DNA from: an uncultured Clostridia bacterium
Lineage (GTDB): Bacteria > Bacillota > Clostridia > UBA1381
NCBI GenBank assembly: GCA_910579415.1
Contig: CAJTUY010000037.1
Coordinates: forward strand, 1-19,101
Reading direction: 5' to 3'
Length of the DNA stretch: 19,101 nt
Shown here: piece by piece, positions 6,712 to 15,522 of the stretch
Position numbering within the stretch: position 1 is the first letter of the stretch
Layout of the letters: each line of letters opens with the position of its first letter
Made by a program: the position numbers and the translations under genes
Notes under the pieces: model-generated
What the model saw: only the letters and a program-made list of their open reading frames with translations
What the model was told of the DNA's origin: nothing
The model's database searches: none

Positions 6712-9393
6712 ATGATAAAAAAGATATGTTCTGTCATTCTGACTTTATGCCTAAGCTTCGGTGCAGTCAGCGCGTTGGCATATAATGACGTAGAAACGGC
6801 GGGTCAGAATACGGCGGTTGAACTTGTTACAAGTCTGGGAATTATGATGCCTGAAAGCTCAGAGGAGTTTGGAAGCAAAACGCTTGTAAAAAGGGGCGAA
6901 TTTGCGCTCTATGCTACAAGACTTATGGGTTGTGATGCAGGTGTAACTCAAAATACTAAGGGATATTTTGAAGATGTTGATACAACAACTCCTGAGGGCG
7001 CAGCTGTTGAATTTCTTGCAGGCACAGGCGTTATTCCGAAAAGCGGACGGGAATACAATCCGAATGATGAAATTACATATGCGGAAGCTGTAAGAGTAAC
7101 TCTTAATTGTCTTAATTATGCAGATATTGCCAAAATGAGCGGCGGTTATCCGGGCGGATATATAAAAACGGCTACCGACTGCGGTCTTAATAAAAATCTG
7201 AAGCTACTTACGAATTCAGTTCTTACAAAGGCAGACGCGGCAGCAATTCTGTATAATGCGCTGTTCGCAAATCCTATGGAGCGTGACGGACGCAGCTATA
7301 AAAAAAGCGATATAACACAGCTTGAAAAAATTTGGGATGTTTCAGAGGTTACAGGCGTTGTAACGGGCTATGAAAAAACTGTTCTTGCAAGCGGAAGAAT
7401 ACTTCCCGACAACTGTGTTGAAATTAACGGCGCCGTATATGATGCAGGAACTACAAACATTTCAAAGTATGTAGGATATACAGTCCGCGCATTTTATAAT
7501 GATAATGACGTGATTGTAGCTTTCGCGGAAAAGCCGAATGCAAATACGGTCTATACGTTAAATGCTGAAGATGTTGAAGCTGACGGGAATAAGGTTAATT
7601 ATTATGTAAATAACAGAAAAAAGAACCTTAAGGTTTCCGAATCGGCGGCAGTTATTTATAACAACAGATATTTTTCAAACTATACAACACTTGATGAAGT
7701 TTTAAATATTCCCGAAGGAGAAATAACCTTTATATCAAATACTTCTTCAGGTACAGCCAGTGTAATTATAGTAAGAAATTATAAGCATTTACTCGTTGAG
7801 CGTGTTGATAAGAAGAGCGGCAGACTGTATCTTAAGAATGGTTCACCCGAAGGTAAGGACGGTGTTCAGCTTAATGATGTAATATCAGTTTTGCCGGATG
7901 AGAATGACGTAACCGTATATATAGACGGCAAAGAGGCTGAATTTAATGATATAAGTGCCGACGATGCAATTACAATGGAGCAGAGCCTGGACGGTGAGCA
8001 GATAATTCTGTATGTTTCAAGAAATACTGTTGAAGGCGAAGTTAAAGGATTGTCAAAGGATACAGTTAAAATAAACGGTGAGGAGTATAATATATCTTCT
8101 TACAGTACAACTGTATATACAATAGGTACAACAGGTGTCTTTGCTCTTACTAAGGACGGTAAAATTTTAGGTCTGGTAGAAAAGTCAAGAACAACAAATA
8201 ATGATTACGCATATGTGTTGCAGACATATACGGAAGACGGACGCGAAAAAGCATTTGTAAAGCTGTATAATACAAGCGGCGAAGTAATAACCTATGAATG
8301 TGCCGATAAAATCAAGGTGAACGGACAGCGCAGGGATTTCAGTGATATTCCGAATTGTGTTGTTAAGGGCGAAGTTGTTACTTATGCTGTAAATAACGAT
8401 GGTATGCTGACAAAGCTTAACCGCCCTTATGACGCAAGCTCAATTGTTGATTATGTCAATGAAACTGAGTTTATTAAAAATTGGAACAAAAGCTCTGTAA
8501 GATATACTGACGGAATTATGGGTATGTCACTTATTACAGACGATACGGTTATATTCTCAATGCCGCGTTTTGACAGAAAAGATGAAAGTGATTACAGCAT
8601 ATTAAGTATGTCTGATTTAAAGAACAGAACTTATTCGGATGTAACCTGCTATGATGTTGACAGACAGGGCAGAGTGGGAGCGCTTCTTATAGTAGAAGAT
8701 ATAAGTGAAACTGTTTCAATGGGCAATAATCTGTTCTTTGTCAATGAAGTATCTTCATCCATAAATGATAATGATGAGGAAATATGGGTTGTTGATGGAT
8801 TTGAAAACGGTGAGGAAAGAACGCTTGTATTCCCGATAGATACTCATTCGGTAACGTATGAGAACGGATGGAAAAACAGGGTAGGAAATGAAAACTTTGA
8901 TACAGGCTGCGGCAATTTCCATGCCGGCGACGCGCTTCAGTATAATCTTGATAATAACGGTGAAGTAGGCGCTTACAGACTTGTATATAACAATAATCTT
9001 ACAATATTTGATGCGGCTGATAATTTAAAGGATAATCTTGGTGAAAGCCGTTTTGAGGACTGGAGCGGAACCGGTTCGGTAACAAAGCAGGATTTCTATG
9101 ATGATTTGTATATATCTTTCGGTACAGTAAAAGCAAGATATATGGATTATATGCTTAATCTGGGACTTACCGAGAGTGAAGTTCTCGGCTACGGAAGCGG
9201 TAAGAGCAAAATACAGATTATTGACTATTATCGTCCTATAAATTTAAAGAGCGCGCCTGTTTATATATATCATGTAAATAAGCGTGAGCTTGAACTGGGT
9301 GACATGGAAGATATTTCAAAGGATGATTATGTATTTGTACGCTCAAAGAAAATGGGCGAATTAAATGAAGTAATGGTATATTCATTTGACTAA
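6712..9393 (+). CDS. SLH-domain surface protein of unknown function with repeated beta-hairpin motifs
   Basis: This 893-residue protein starts 17 bases after the pectate lyase stop, with SD GGGGAGG at 6697-6703. A signal peptide covers about 1-23 (cut after SALA). Unlike its two SLH neighbours, it has the SLH motifs at the N-terminus: 24-73 (LVKRGEF), 85-136 (ITYAEA) and 144-185 (LTKADA), all divergent from the usual TRAE. The remaining 700 residues are rich in beta-strand patterns and match no catalytic family I recognise. A hairpin motif of the type G-[DE]-x-h-x-x-x-h-x-[DN]-x-x-G-x-h-x-x-h recurs loosely about six times, for example KGEVVTYAVNNDGMLTKL (552-569) and AGDALQYNLDNNGEVGAYRL (738-757). 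No extended Pro/Thr linker was seen. Position between a pectinase and another SLH protein suggests a structural or glycan-binding surface role, but function is unknown. Confidence 0.85.
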   Translation: MIKKICSVILTLCLSFGAVSALAYNDVETAGQNTAVELVTSLGIMMPESSEEFGSKTLVKRGEFALYATRLMGCDAGVTQNTKGYFEDVDTTTPEGAAVEFLAGTGVIPKSGREYNPNDEITYAEAVRVTLNCLNYADIAKMSGGYPGGYIKTATDCGLNKNLKLLTNSVLTKADAAAILYNALFANPMERDGRSYKKSDITQLEKIWDVSEVTGVVTGYEKTVLASGRILPDNCVEINGAVYDAGTTNISKYVGYTVRAFYNDNDVIVAFAEKPNANTVYTLNAEDVEADGNKVNYYVNNRKKNLKVSESAAVIYNNRYFSNYTTLDEVLNIPEGEITFISNTSSGTASVIIVRNYKHLLVERVDKKSGRLYLKNGSPEGKDGVQLNDVISVLPDENDVTVYIDGKEAEFNDISADDAITMEQSLDGEQIILYVSRNTVEGEVKGLSKDTVKINGEEYNISSYSTTVYTIGTTGVFALTKDGKILGLVEKSRTTNNDYAYVLQTYTEDGREKAFVKLYNTSGEVITYECADKIKVNGQRRDFSDIPNCVVKGEVVTYAVNNDGMLTKLNRPYDASSIVDYVNETEFIKNWNKSSVRYTDGIMGMSLITDDTVIFSMPRFDRKDESDYSILSMSDLKNRTYSDVTCYDVDRQGRVGALLIVEDISETVSMGNNLFFVNEVSSSINDNDEEIWVVDGFENGEERTLVFPIDTHSVTYENGWKNRVGNENFDTGCGNFHAGDALQYNLDNNGEVGAYRLVYNNNLTIFDAADNLKDNLGESRFEDWSGTGSVTKQDFYDDLYISFGTVKARYMDYMLNLGLTESEVLGYGSGKSKIQIIDYYRPINLKSAPVYIYHVNKRELELGDMEDISKDDYVFVRSKKMGELNEVMVYSFD

Positions 9394-9407
9394 GACAGGA
9401 GGCTCAT

Positions 9408-12400
9408 ATGAAAACAGAAAATAAAAAATATGTAAGCCTTCTGGCGGCGATTGCAATGCTTATTGCATACGCTCTGCCGTTTCAATTCACTGTTGCAGCG
9501 GCAGACAGCGTATGGTCTGCAAGCAAGGAGGCTACTGCCGATACGGAGCTTATGTCGGGGCTGACACCTCTTATAGACCTGACATTCGGAAACGGTTCAA
9601 GAACGTTTGAAGACGGAGAAACATATGGTGGATGGATTACTCACAGCGGAACAAACGGCAGTTGGGCAGACGGCAAGGCAACAGGAACAGCGCTTAAATT
9701 TGTCGCTCCCGCAAATGGAGGATTTTCGGTATATGTGGCAGATGTAAGCAAGTCAGCATATTTGATAGAAGAAAATGCAGTTTCATCCAAAAATGAGTTA
9801 AGTGCAGAAGTTGCTATTGACTCATATATGGGAGCTGCGCTTGGTAAAAAAAATGTAGTATTTAATGCAGATGTAAAAAAAGGTCATGTATACTATGTAT
9901 TTGTAGATGGTTCAAAAGGTCGTTTTTGCGGTGCGAAATTTGTTGAGAGTACTACACAACCGACAGACGCACCAACAGACGCACCGACGGATACGCCAAC
10001 AGACGCACCAACAGATGTGCCGACAGCCGCGCCAACGGATACACCGTCAGTCACACCGACTGCCGTACCAACGACTGTACCGACAGTTAGTCCTACAACG
10101 GTACCCACAACTACGCCGGATGCAACATCAACTCCGGATGCGACAAAAGAGCCTTCTGATTTAACAGATGATGAAAAAGCCGTAAGAAATGACGCAAAAA
10201 ATCTTACGCTAAAATCAGCGAGTCAGACAGCAGTATATTTTGATATTGATTTAGATAAAAAAGGCTCAAACGGTTCGGCAATCACATGGGAAAGCAGTAA
10301 TTCCAAGTATATTGATATTCAGGAGATTTCGCATATAAAGAGAAATTATACGGGAGTGGTAACACGTCCGAGAGCAGAGGAATGTACAGAGGACGGCGGC
10401 ATACCTGTTATACTTACAGCAACGCTGAAAAAGGGAAATGCGGAATATAAAAAGACCTTTAATGTTTCGGTAAGAGCATGGAATCCTGTGTATTATAATG
10501 ACTTTCAGGAGGATGTTGTTACAAATCCGGACGGTGATTATAAGGCAATAGCAGATAATGTGGAAGCCGTAAACGGAGATATGTTTCGGGGAATAAGAGT
10601 AGATACCCTGAAGGAGTCGCGTTGTTTTGATTCTTTCCTTCATGGTGATACAGATACTCCACAGCATTTTGACAAGCGTATAATGTCAACCGATTCAAAA
10701 TACGGTCGTCCAAAAGCGCTTACTGCCGAAACAAGTGAAGAGCAGGCAAACGGAAGATATAATGAGAATTTTGCTTTTTACTATAATCAATACCAGAAGC
10801 ACGGAGTAAATGCCACTCCGCTATGGGTACAGCTTATAGACCCTGCAACAAAGCAGGCTCCTAAGGGTGTAATTATGATGTCTATGGATATTTATGTTAT
10901 AGACGGAAATCAGAAGTTTAATATAGGACTGGGAACGTCAAAGGCTTCTCAGATGTGCCGCTTCCTTCTCGGAAGCAAATCAACGGCAACTTTTCAGGGA
11001 TATAGCGCGGCAGGATATGTAAGAATGTTTGACAACGAATCGTCTGTTGATTTTATGGGCGGTGACAAAGGTTACCGTCATCCGGTAGGAGATTGGGTAA
11101 AAGCTGTTATAGTTGCAAATTCCAACACACATAAATGGGATTTCTATTATGACGGTATGCAGATGGCAACAGGTCTTAATTTCAGAAACGCGCAGGATAT
11201 GTTTCCTACCATTGAGCTTATGATGGACAGAAATACTACCGGCGGTAAGTATCTGATTGATAATATTTACGTCGAAAATATGACAGAAGATTATCGTGAC
11301 ACATATTGGGATGCACTTGAAATACCGACACTGTCAAAAGACGAAAGCACAGGTTATTATGTTGCCGAAGCACCGTTTACATTGCAGTATCAGGGAACAG
11401 ACGGACTTACCGGCAATATGTTTATATGGAAGTCATCAGATACAGATGTTCTGAATATAGAAACTAAGAGAATACCCGTAGATGAACTTATTAACTGCGG
11501 ATATACAGCCGAACAGGTGGCGGCTTATAAAGCTCAGGGCATAACTAACCCGATAGTTGTTCTGGCTTCTCCGCAGAATATAGATAAGGATACAGTTGTA
11601 ACTGTCACAGCTAAAATGCAGATAGATGATGAACTAAAAACCAAAGAGTTTAAAGTTCTTGTTAAGCAAAACGGTACAGTTGTAACAGGAGATGCTCAAA
11701 AAGCAAGAGAGGACGCAGATGCAATTAAATGTGTACGTAATGGAGCAAGTATAACTTCCAATGTGACAATGGAAACATCAGGAAGTATAAACGGCTCAAA
11801 AATCACATGGAAAAGCAGTAATGAAAGTGTATTTTCTGCTAACGGTACAGTGTCAAGACCTAATTCCAATGCGGTAACTGTTACTCTTACGGCAAGTGTA
11901 AGGTACGGTGAGGCGGTAGAATACAGAACATTTAATGTATCAGTGCAGCCAAGTGCTTCAGGAGGCTCCGGCGGCGGTGGCGGAGGAGGTTCAGTGAAAC
12001 CTAACAATTCGCATGCTATCAATCTTCCCGGAAACATTACAGGCGTAAATACAACGCAGCCGCCTGCTGAAAATCAGGTAATACCTTCAAATGGCGAGGC
12101 ATTTACCGATATATACAAGGCTGAATGGGCAAGAGAAGCTATTGAGTATCTGTTCAGCAAGGACGTAATAAACGGTTACGGTGACGGAACCTTTGGCGTT
12201 AACGACAATGTTACAAGAGAACAGTTTGTAAGAATGCTGCTCACAGCATTGAATATTAAGCTTACATCAGATAAAGACAGTGAGTTTGCAGATGTTCCCG
12301 AAGGGGAATGGTACTCAAATTATGTAAACTCTGCGCTTCAGCTTGGTATTGTATCGGGTATAAGTGATGATATGTTCGGAGTAGGCGAGGAGATTTCAAG

Positions 12401-12773
12401 GCAGGATATGGCAGTTATGTGTCAGCGAGCTATTGAATTTGTAAAAGGAGTTGAACCAACAGCTGAGCCTGAAGAAACAACAGAGCCGACAGCTGAACCA
12501 ACAGCCGAGCCTGAAGAAACAACAAAGCCGACAGATGAACCGACAGCTGAGCCTGAGAAAACGGCAGAATCGACAGATAAACCGGAGGTTATACCTGAAA
12601 TAACCTTCGCAGATAAAAGCAGCATTGCCGCTTACGCTCAAAGAGCGGTGGCTTTAATGGCGCAGTCAGGTTATCTGAGCGGTGACGAAAACGGTAATTT
12701 CGCGCCGGAGAAGAGCCTTACAAGAGCTGAAGCGGCAGCAGTATTATACAGAATAATGACAGAAGGAATATAA
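9408..12773 (+). CDS. SLH-anchored surface protein with Ig-like and lectin-like modules, probably non-catalytic
   Basis: The 1121-residue protein is preceded by SD AGGAGG (9397-9402), 14 bases after the previous stop. The signal peptide ends near residue 31 (FTVAAA). Modules in order are: an N-terminal beta-sandwich (50-180) with ATGTALKFVAPANGGFSVYV; a Pro/Thr linker of PTDx tetrads (185-250); an Ig-like module (255-357, AITWESSNSKYI); a concanavalin/LamG-like region (360-625); an Ig-like module (635-755); another Ig-like module (763-848, ITWKSSNESVF); a poly-Gly linker; and SLH motifs at 900-948 (VTREQF), 958-1010 (ISRQDM) and 1065-1117 (LTRAEA). An acidic Pro/Thr linker (1016-1064) separates the second and third SLH motifs, which is unusual. 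No glycosidase or lyase active site is evident. I infer a wall-bound glycan-binding protein partnering the pectate lyase; an unrecognised enzyme in 360-625 cannot be excluded. Confidence 0.85.
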   Translation: MKTENKKYVSLLAAIAMLIAYALPFQFTVAAADSVWSASKEATADTELMSGLTPLIDLTFGNGSRTFEDGETYGGWITHSGTNGSWADGKATGTALKFVAPANGGFSVYVADVSKSAYLIEENAVSSKNELSAEVAIDSYMGAALGKKNVVFNADVKKGHVYYVFVDGSKGRFCGAKFVESTTQPTDAPTDAPTDTPTDAPTDVPTAAPTDTPSVTPTAVPTTVPTVSPTTVPTTTPDATSTPDATKEPSDLTDDEKAVRNDAKNLTLKSASQTAVYFDIDLDKKGSNGSAITWESSNSKYIDIQEISHIKRNYTGVVTRPRAEECTEDGGIPVILTATLKKGNAEYKKTFNVSVRAWNPVYYNDFQEDVVTNPDGDYKAIADNVEAVNGDMFRGIRVDTLKESRCFDSFLHGDTDTPQHFDKRIMSTDSKYGRPKALTAETSEEQANGRYNENFAFYYNQYQKHGVNATPLWVQLIDPATKQAPKGVIMMSMDIYVIDGNQKFNIGLGTSKASQMCRFLLGSKSTATFQGYSAAGYVRMFDNESSVDFMGGDKGYRHPVGDWVKAVIVANSNTHKWDFYYDGMQMATGLNFRNAQDMFPTIELMMDRNTTGGKYLIDNIYVENMTEDYRDTYWDALEIPTLSKDESTGYYVAEAPFTLQYQGTDGLTGNMFIWKSSDTDVLNIETKRIPVDELINCGYTAEQVAAYKAQGITNPIVVLASPQNIDKDTVVTVTAKMQIDDELKTKEFKVLVKQNGTVVTGDAQKAREDADAIKCVRNGASITSNVTMETSGSINGSKITWKSSNESVFSANGTVSRPNSNAVTVTLTASVRYGEAVEYRTFNVSVQPSASGGSGGGGGGGSVKPNNSHAINLPGNITGVNTTQPPAENQVIPSNGEAFTDIYKAEWAREAIEYLFSKDVINGYGDGTFGVNDNVTREQFVRMLLTALNIKLTSDKDSEFADVPEGEWYSNYVNSALQLGIVSGISDDMFGVGEEISRQDMAVMCQRAIEFVKGVEPTAEPEETTEPTAEPTAEPEETTKPTDEPTAEPEKTAESTDKPEVIPEITFADKSSIAAYAQRAVALMAQSGYLSGDENGNFAPEKSLTRAEAAAVLYRIMTEGI
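9960..10154 (+). repeat. Degenerate 12-base repeats encoding a PTDx linker
   Basis: About fourteen consecutive in-frame 12-base units of the type CCRACAGAYGCA encode PTDA, PTDT, PTDV and variants (residues 185-240), then decay into TPDAT units. The units at the 5' end are most alike and the later ones drift (PTTV, PTVS, PTTT), which suggests expansion by slippage. The encoded segment is an extracellular, extended, potentially glycosylated spacer. Confidence 0.85.
12453..12599 (+). repeat. Repeat encoding an acidic EPTAEPEETT linker between SLH motifs 2 and 3
   Basis: Residues 1016-1064 are built from repeated EPTA, EPEETT and KPTDEP units, with matching DNA units such as GAACCAACAGCTGAGCCT. 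The linker interrupts an SLH trio that in most proteins is compact, so the third SLH motif would sit on a tether. Repeat structure is seen; the effect on wall binding is inferred. Confidence 0.85.
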
Positions 12774-12775
12774 AT

Positions 12776-14134
12776 ATGGACAGTATAAAAAAATTTTATA
12801 ATGTGTGTGAATTTGGTATTATCGGTGATGGAAAAACGAATAATACGGAAAGCATTGCAAAAGTGATAGATGTAGCAGCATCAAACGGTGGCGGAACAAT
12901 TTATTTCCCCGCAGGCGAGTATGTTACCGGTACTATCGAATTAAAAAGCAATATGACTCTTTATCTGGACAGCGGATGTGTTATTTTGGGAAGCGACAAC
13001 CCGTCCGATTATCCGATGATTACGCGTGAAACTCTTAAAGGCTATAACCGAGAGGGACATTCGGGACTGATAAAGGCGCTTAACTGTGAGAATATTACTG
13101 TTACAGGCAGAGGTGTAATAGACGGGCGAGGCTATAACTGGTGGGATAATCCTAAAAATGAGCATCGTCCCAGAGCGATACAGCCTATTCTCTGTGACAA
13201 TGTGCTTATAGAAGGAATTACAGTTAAAAACTCTGCTATGTGGACAGTACACCCGATTTGCTGTAATAATGTTACTATCAGTTCAATTACAATTAAAAAT
13301 CCCTCCGATTCTCCCAATACGGACGGAATAAATCCCGAAAGCTGTTCAAACGTGCATATATCAAACTGCACTGTTGATGTCGGAGATGACTGCGTAACGC
13401 TTAAATCAGGAACGGAAGATGACGATTTACAGAAACAGCACCCGTGTGAAAACATTGTGATTACAAACTGTACCATGCTTAACGGTCACGGCGGAGTTGT
13501 AATAGGCAGTGAAATGTCGGGCGGTGTAAAAAATGTTGTAATTTCAAACTGTGTGTTCAGCGGTACCGACAGAGGTATACGAATTAAGACCAGGCGTAAG
13601 CGCGGCGGATATATTGAAGATGTTGTGATAAGCAATATTCTTATGGATAAGGTGCTTGTTCCGTTTGTAATAAACGGTTATTATCAGTGCGGCGGAGCAA
13701 GCGCCGATGATATGTCGCTTTTTAGCCTTGAAAAGCTTGAGGTGTCTGTCAATACTCCGGTTATACGAAATATAAATATTTCAAATATATCTGCCAAAAA
13801 TGTTATTGCATCAGCAGGGTATATCTGCGGAATACCTGAAATGCCTGTTGAGGGACTTACCCTCAGCAATTACAATGTTAAAATGGCTGATACTGACGGT
13901 GAGCCAAAGGATAAGCCTATTATGGCATTCCATGCGCCTAAAACAAGAGGCGAGGGTATTCATTGTGCAAATATTAAGGATTCAATATTCAGAGATATAT
14001 CTGTTAAAATTATAAGCGGAAATGGATTTGAACTTGAAAATGCAGATAATATCTTTGTATACGGACTTCGGTCGGAGGGCGGAGAAAAGGCGATAGATAT
14101 TAAAAACAGTGAAAATGTTCAAATAAATGAATAA
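12776..14134 (+). CDS. GH28 polygalacturonase, probably intracellular exo-acting
   Basis: This glycoside hydrolase family 28 protein of 452 residues hydrolyses alpha-1,4-galacturonosyl links. The family's motifs are all present: NTDG (181-184), GDDC (203-206, with the catalytic aspartates D183, D204 and D205), GHG (237-239) and RIK (269-271). The N-terminus (EFGIIGDGKTNNTESI, then GGGTIYFPAGEYVTG) is the usual start of the beta-helix fold. There is no signal peptide and no anchor, so I infer that it acts in the cytoplasm on imported oligogalacturonides, releasing galacturonate. The start ATG is 2 bases after the preceding stop; its SD (AGAAGGA, about 12761-12767) lies inside the end of the upstream gene, which suggests translational coupling. 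It is the first of four cytoplasmic genes in the operon. An activity on rhamnogalacturonan or xylogalacturonan is possible within the family. Confidence 0.92.
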   Translation: MDSIKKFYNVCEFGIIGDGKTNNTESIAKVIDVAASNGGGTIYFPAGEYVTGTIELKSNMTLYLDSGCVILGSDNPSDYPMITRETLKGYNREGHSGLIKALNCENITVTGRGVIDGRGYNWWDNPKNEHRPRAIQPILCDNVLIEGITVKNSAMWTVHPICCNNVTISSITIKNPSDSPNTDGINPESCSNVHISNCTVDVGDDCVTLKSGTEDDDLQKQHPCENIVITNCTMLNGHGGVVIGSEMSGGVKNVVISNCVFSGTDRGIRIKTRRKRGGYIEDVVISNILMDKVLVPFVINGYYQCGGASADDMSLFSLEKLEVSVNTPVIRNINISNISAKNVIASAGYICGIPEMPVEGLTLSNYNVKMADTDGEPKDKPIMAFHAPKTRGEGIHCANIKDSIFRDISVKIISGNGFELENADNIFVYGLRSEGGEKAIDIKNSENVQINE

Positions 14135-14141
14135 AGTATTC

Positions 14142-14146
14142 GGAGG
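14142..14146 (+). promoter_or_regulatory. Shine-Dalgarno site that sets the uxaB start
   Basis: GGAGG lies 7 bases before the ATG at 14154. An in-frame ATG at 14127 overlaps the end of the GH28 gene, has no comparable site, and would add nine residues (MNKVFGGIK) encoded by the ribosome-binding sequence itself. The 14154 start is therefore preferred. Confidence 0.85.
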
Positions 14147-14153
14147 AATTAAA

Positions 14154-15521
14154 ATGGACAGATTAAAAAGAAGCGAAAAATGTTCTCTTACAGAGCGTGT
14201 TATGCAATTCGGAGAGGGTAATTTTCTGCGCGGCTTTGTGGACTGGATGATTGACAGACTGAATAAAGAAAACGGGGGAGATTACGGCGTTGTTCTTGTT
14301 CAGCCATTGGATAAGGGTCTTGTTGATATGATAAATGAACAGGACGGTCTTTACAGTCTTTATCTTCGCGGTTTACAAAATGGTGAGCGCGTGGAGGAGA
14401 CGAGAGTGGTTGAGTGCGTTACGCGCGGAATAAATCCGTTTGCGGATACTGAAGCATTTTTTGACTGCGCGAAAAATCCCGACCTGCGCTTTATCGTTTC
14501 AAATACTACCGAAGCGGGCATTGAGTATAAGGCGAACCAAAACCCCGATGATTTTGCAGGACTTACTTTTCCGGGACGTCTTACATTGTTTATGAAAAAA
14601 CGCTTTGACGAGGGACTTCGCGGCTTTATACTGCTTCCGTGCGAGCTTATCGATAAAAACGGCGATTGCTTAAAGGAGTGCGTACTGAAATATGCAAAGG
14701 ACTGGAATTACGGCGCTGATTTTGAAAAATGGGTGAACGAGGAAAATCATTTTACAAATACGCTTGTTGACAGAATTGTTACCGGCTATCCGCGTGATAC
14801 GGCTGCTGAGATGGAAAAGTCGTTCGGCTATCTTGATAACGTAATTGATACTGCCGAGATATTCCATCTGTGGGTTATTGAAGGCGATAAGAAATACGCG
14901 GAGGAAATTCCGTTCCATAAGATTGGACTTAATGTATTATGGACAGATGATGTTACTCCGTATAAAAAGCGTAAAGTTCGTATTTTAAACGGAGCGCATA
15001 CTATGATGGTGCTTGCGGCGCATCTTGCAGGTCTTGAAACAGTAAGGGAAGCTATGGAGGATGAGCTTGTATATTCTTTTATGAAGCAAGGAATATTTGA
15101 GGAAATTATTCCTACTCTTGATTTGCCGAAAAGCGAGCTTGAGCAGTTTGCAAATGATGTGATTGAGCGTTTTAAAAATCCGTTTATTAAACATTATTTG
15201 TTAAGTATTGCGCTTAATTCTGTTTCTAAATATAAGGTAAGAGTATTGCCGAGCGTACTTCAGTATATAAAGGATAAGGGCAGTGAATCCAAAAGGCTTG
15301 TATTCTCTCTTGCGGCTCTGATAGCATTTTACAGAACAGACGCGGCTAATGATGACGCAGATGTAATGGCGTATATGAAAACGGCGTCCGCAAAGGATAT
15401 TTTATCTAAGACCGAGTATTGGGGCGAGGATTTGTCTTTCCTTTTGCCATCAATTGAAAAATATCTTGATGATATTGAGAAAAATGGAATTAGAGAGGCT
15501 ATGAAAAAGGTTGTAGACTGA
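14154..15521 (+). CDS. uxaB: Tagaturonate reductase (altronate oxidoreductase)
   Basis: This reduces D-tagaturonate to D-altronate with NADH, the second step of galacturonate catabolism after the isomerase UxaC. The 455 residues fit the long-chain mannitol dehydrogenase family. The N-terminal nucleotide-binding segment QFGEGNFLRGFVDW is at residues 18-31. The C-terminal domain carries the family's catalytic pattern Lys-x4-Asn-x2-His in KVRILNGAHTMM (K274, N279, H282). The strings LPCELIDKNG and HLWVIEG also look like UxaB rather than mannitol or fructuronate enzymes. It follows GH28 by 19 bases and is directly followed by uxaA, the next step in the pathway, which supports the assignment over UxuB. 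No signal peptide is present. Arginine codons appear more CGC/CGT-rich than in the upstream surface-protein genes. Confidence 0.9.
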   Translation: MDRLKRSEKCSLTERVMQFGEGNFLRGFVDWMIDRLNKENGGDYGVVLVQPLDKGLVDMINEQDGLYSLYLRGLQNGERVEETRVVECVTRGINPFADTEAFFDCAKNPDLRFIVSNTTEAGIEYKANQNPDDFAGLTFPGRLTLFMKKRFDEGLRGFILLPCELIDKNGDCLKECVLKYAKDWNYGADFEKWVNEENHFTNTLVDRIVTGYPRDTAAEMEKSFGYLDNVIDTAEIFHLWVIEGDKKYAEEIPFHKIGLNVLWTDDVTPYKKRKVRILNGAHTMMVLAAHLAGLETVREAMEDELVYSFMKQGIFEEIIPTLDLPKSELEQFANDVIERFKNPFIKHYLLSIALNSVSKYKVRVLPSVLQYIKDKGSESKRLVFSLAALIAFYRTDAANDDADVMAYMKTASAKDILSKTEYWGEDLSFLLPSIEKYLDDIEKNGIREAMKKVVD

Positions 15522-15522
15522 T

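Noticed and set aside
9960..10154. Short regular repeats that could be taken for a CRISPR array
   Set aside because: The 12-base units are contiguous, have no spacers, stay in frame and encode a PTDx linker.
10266..10667. Antisense open frame of 133 codons within the 1121-residue SLH protein gene
   Set aside because: It has low-complexity Cys/Ile/Arg/Tyr composition and lies over an Ig-like module in the coherent + frame.
14127..14153. Upstream ATG for uxaB overlapping the GH28 gene
   Set aside because: No SD precedes it, and the extra nine codons would be the ribosome-binding region of the better start at 14154.
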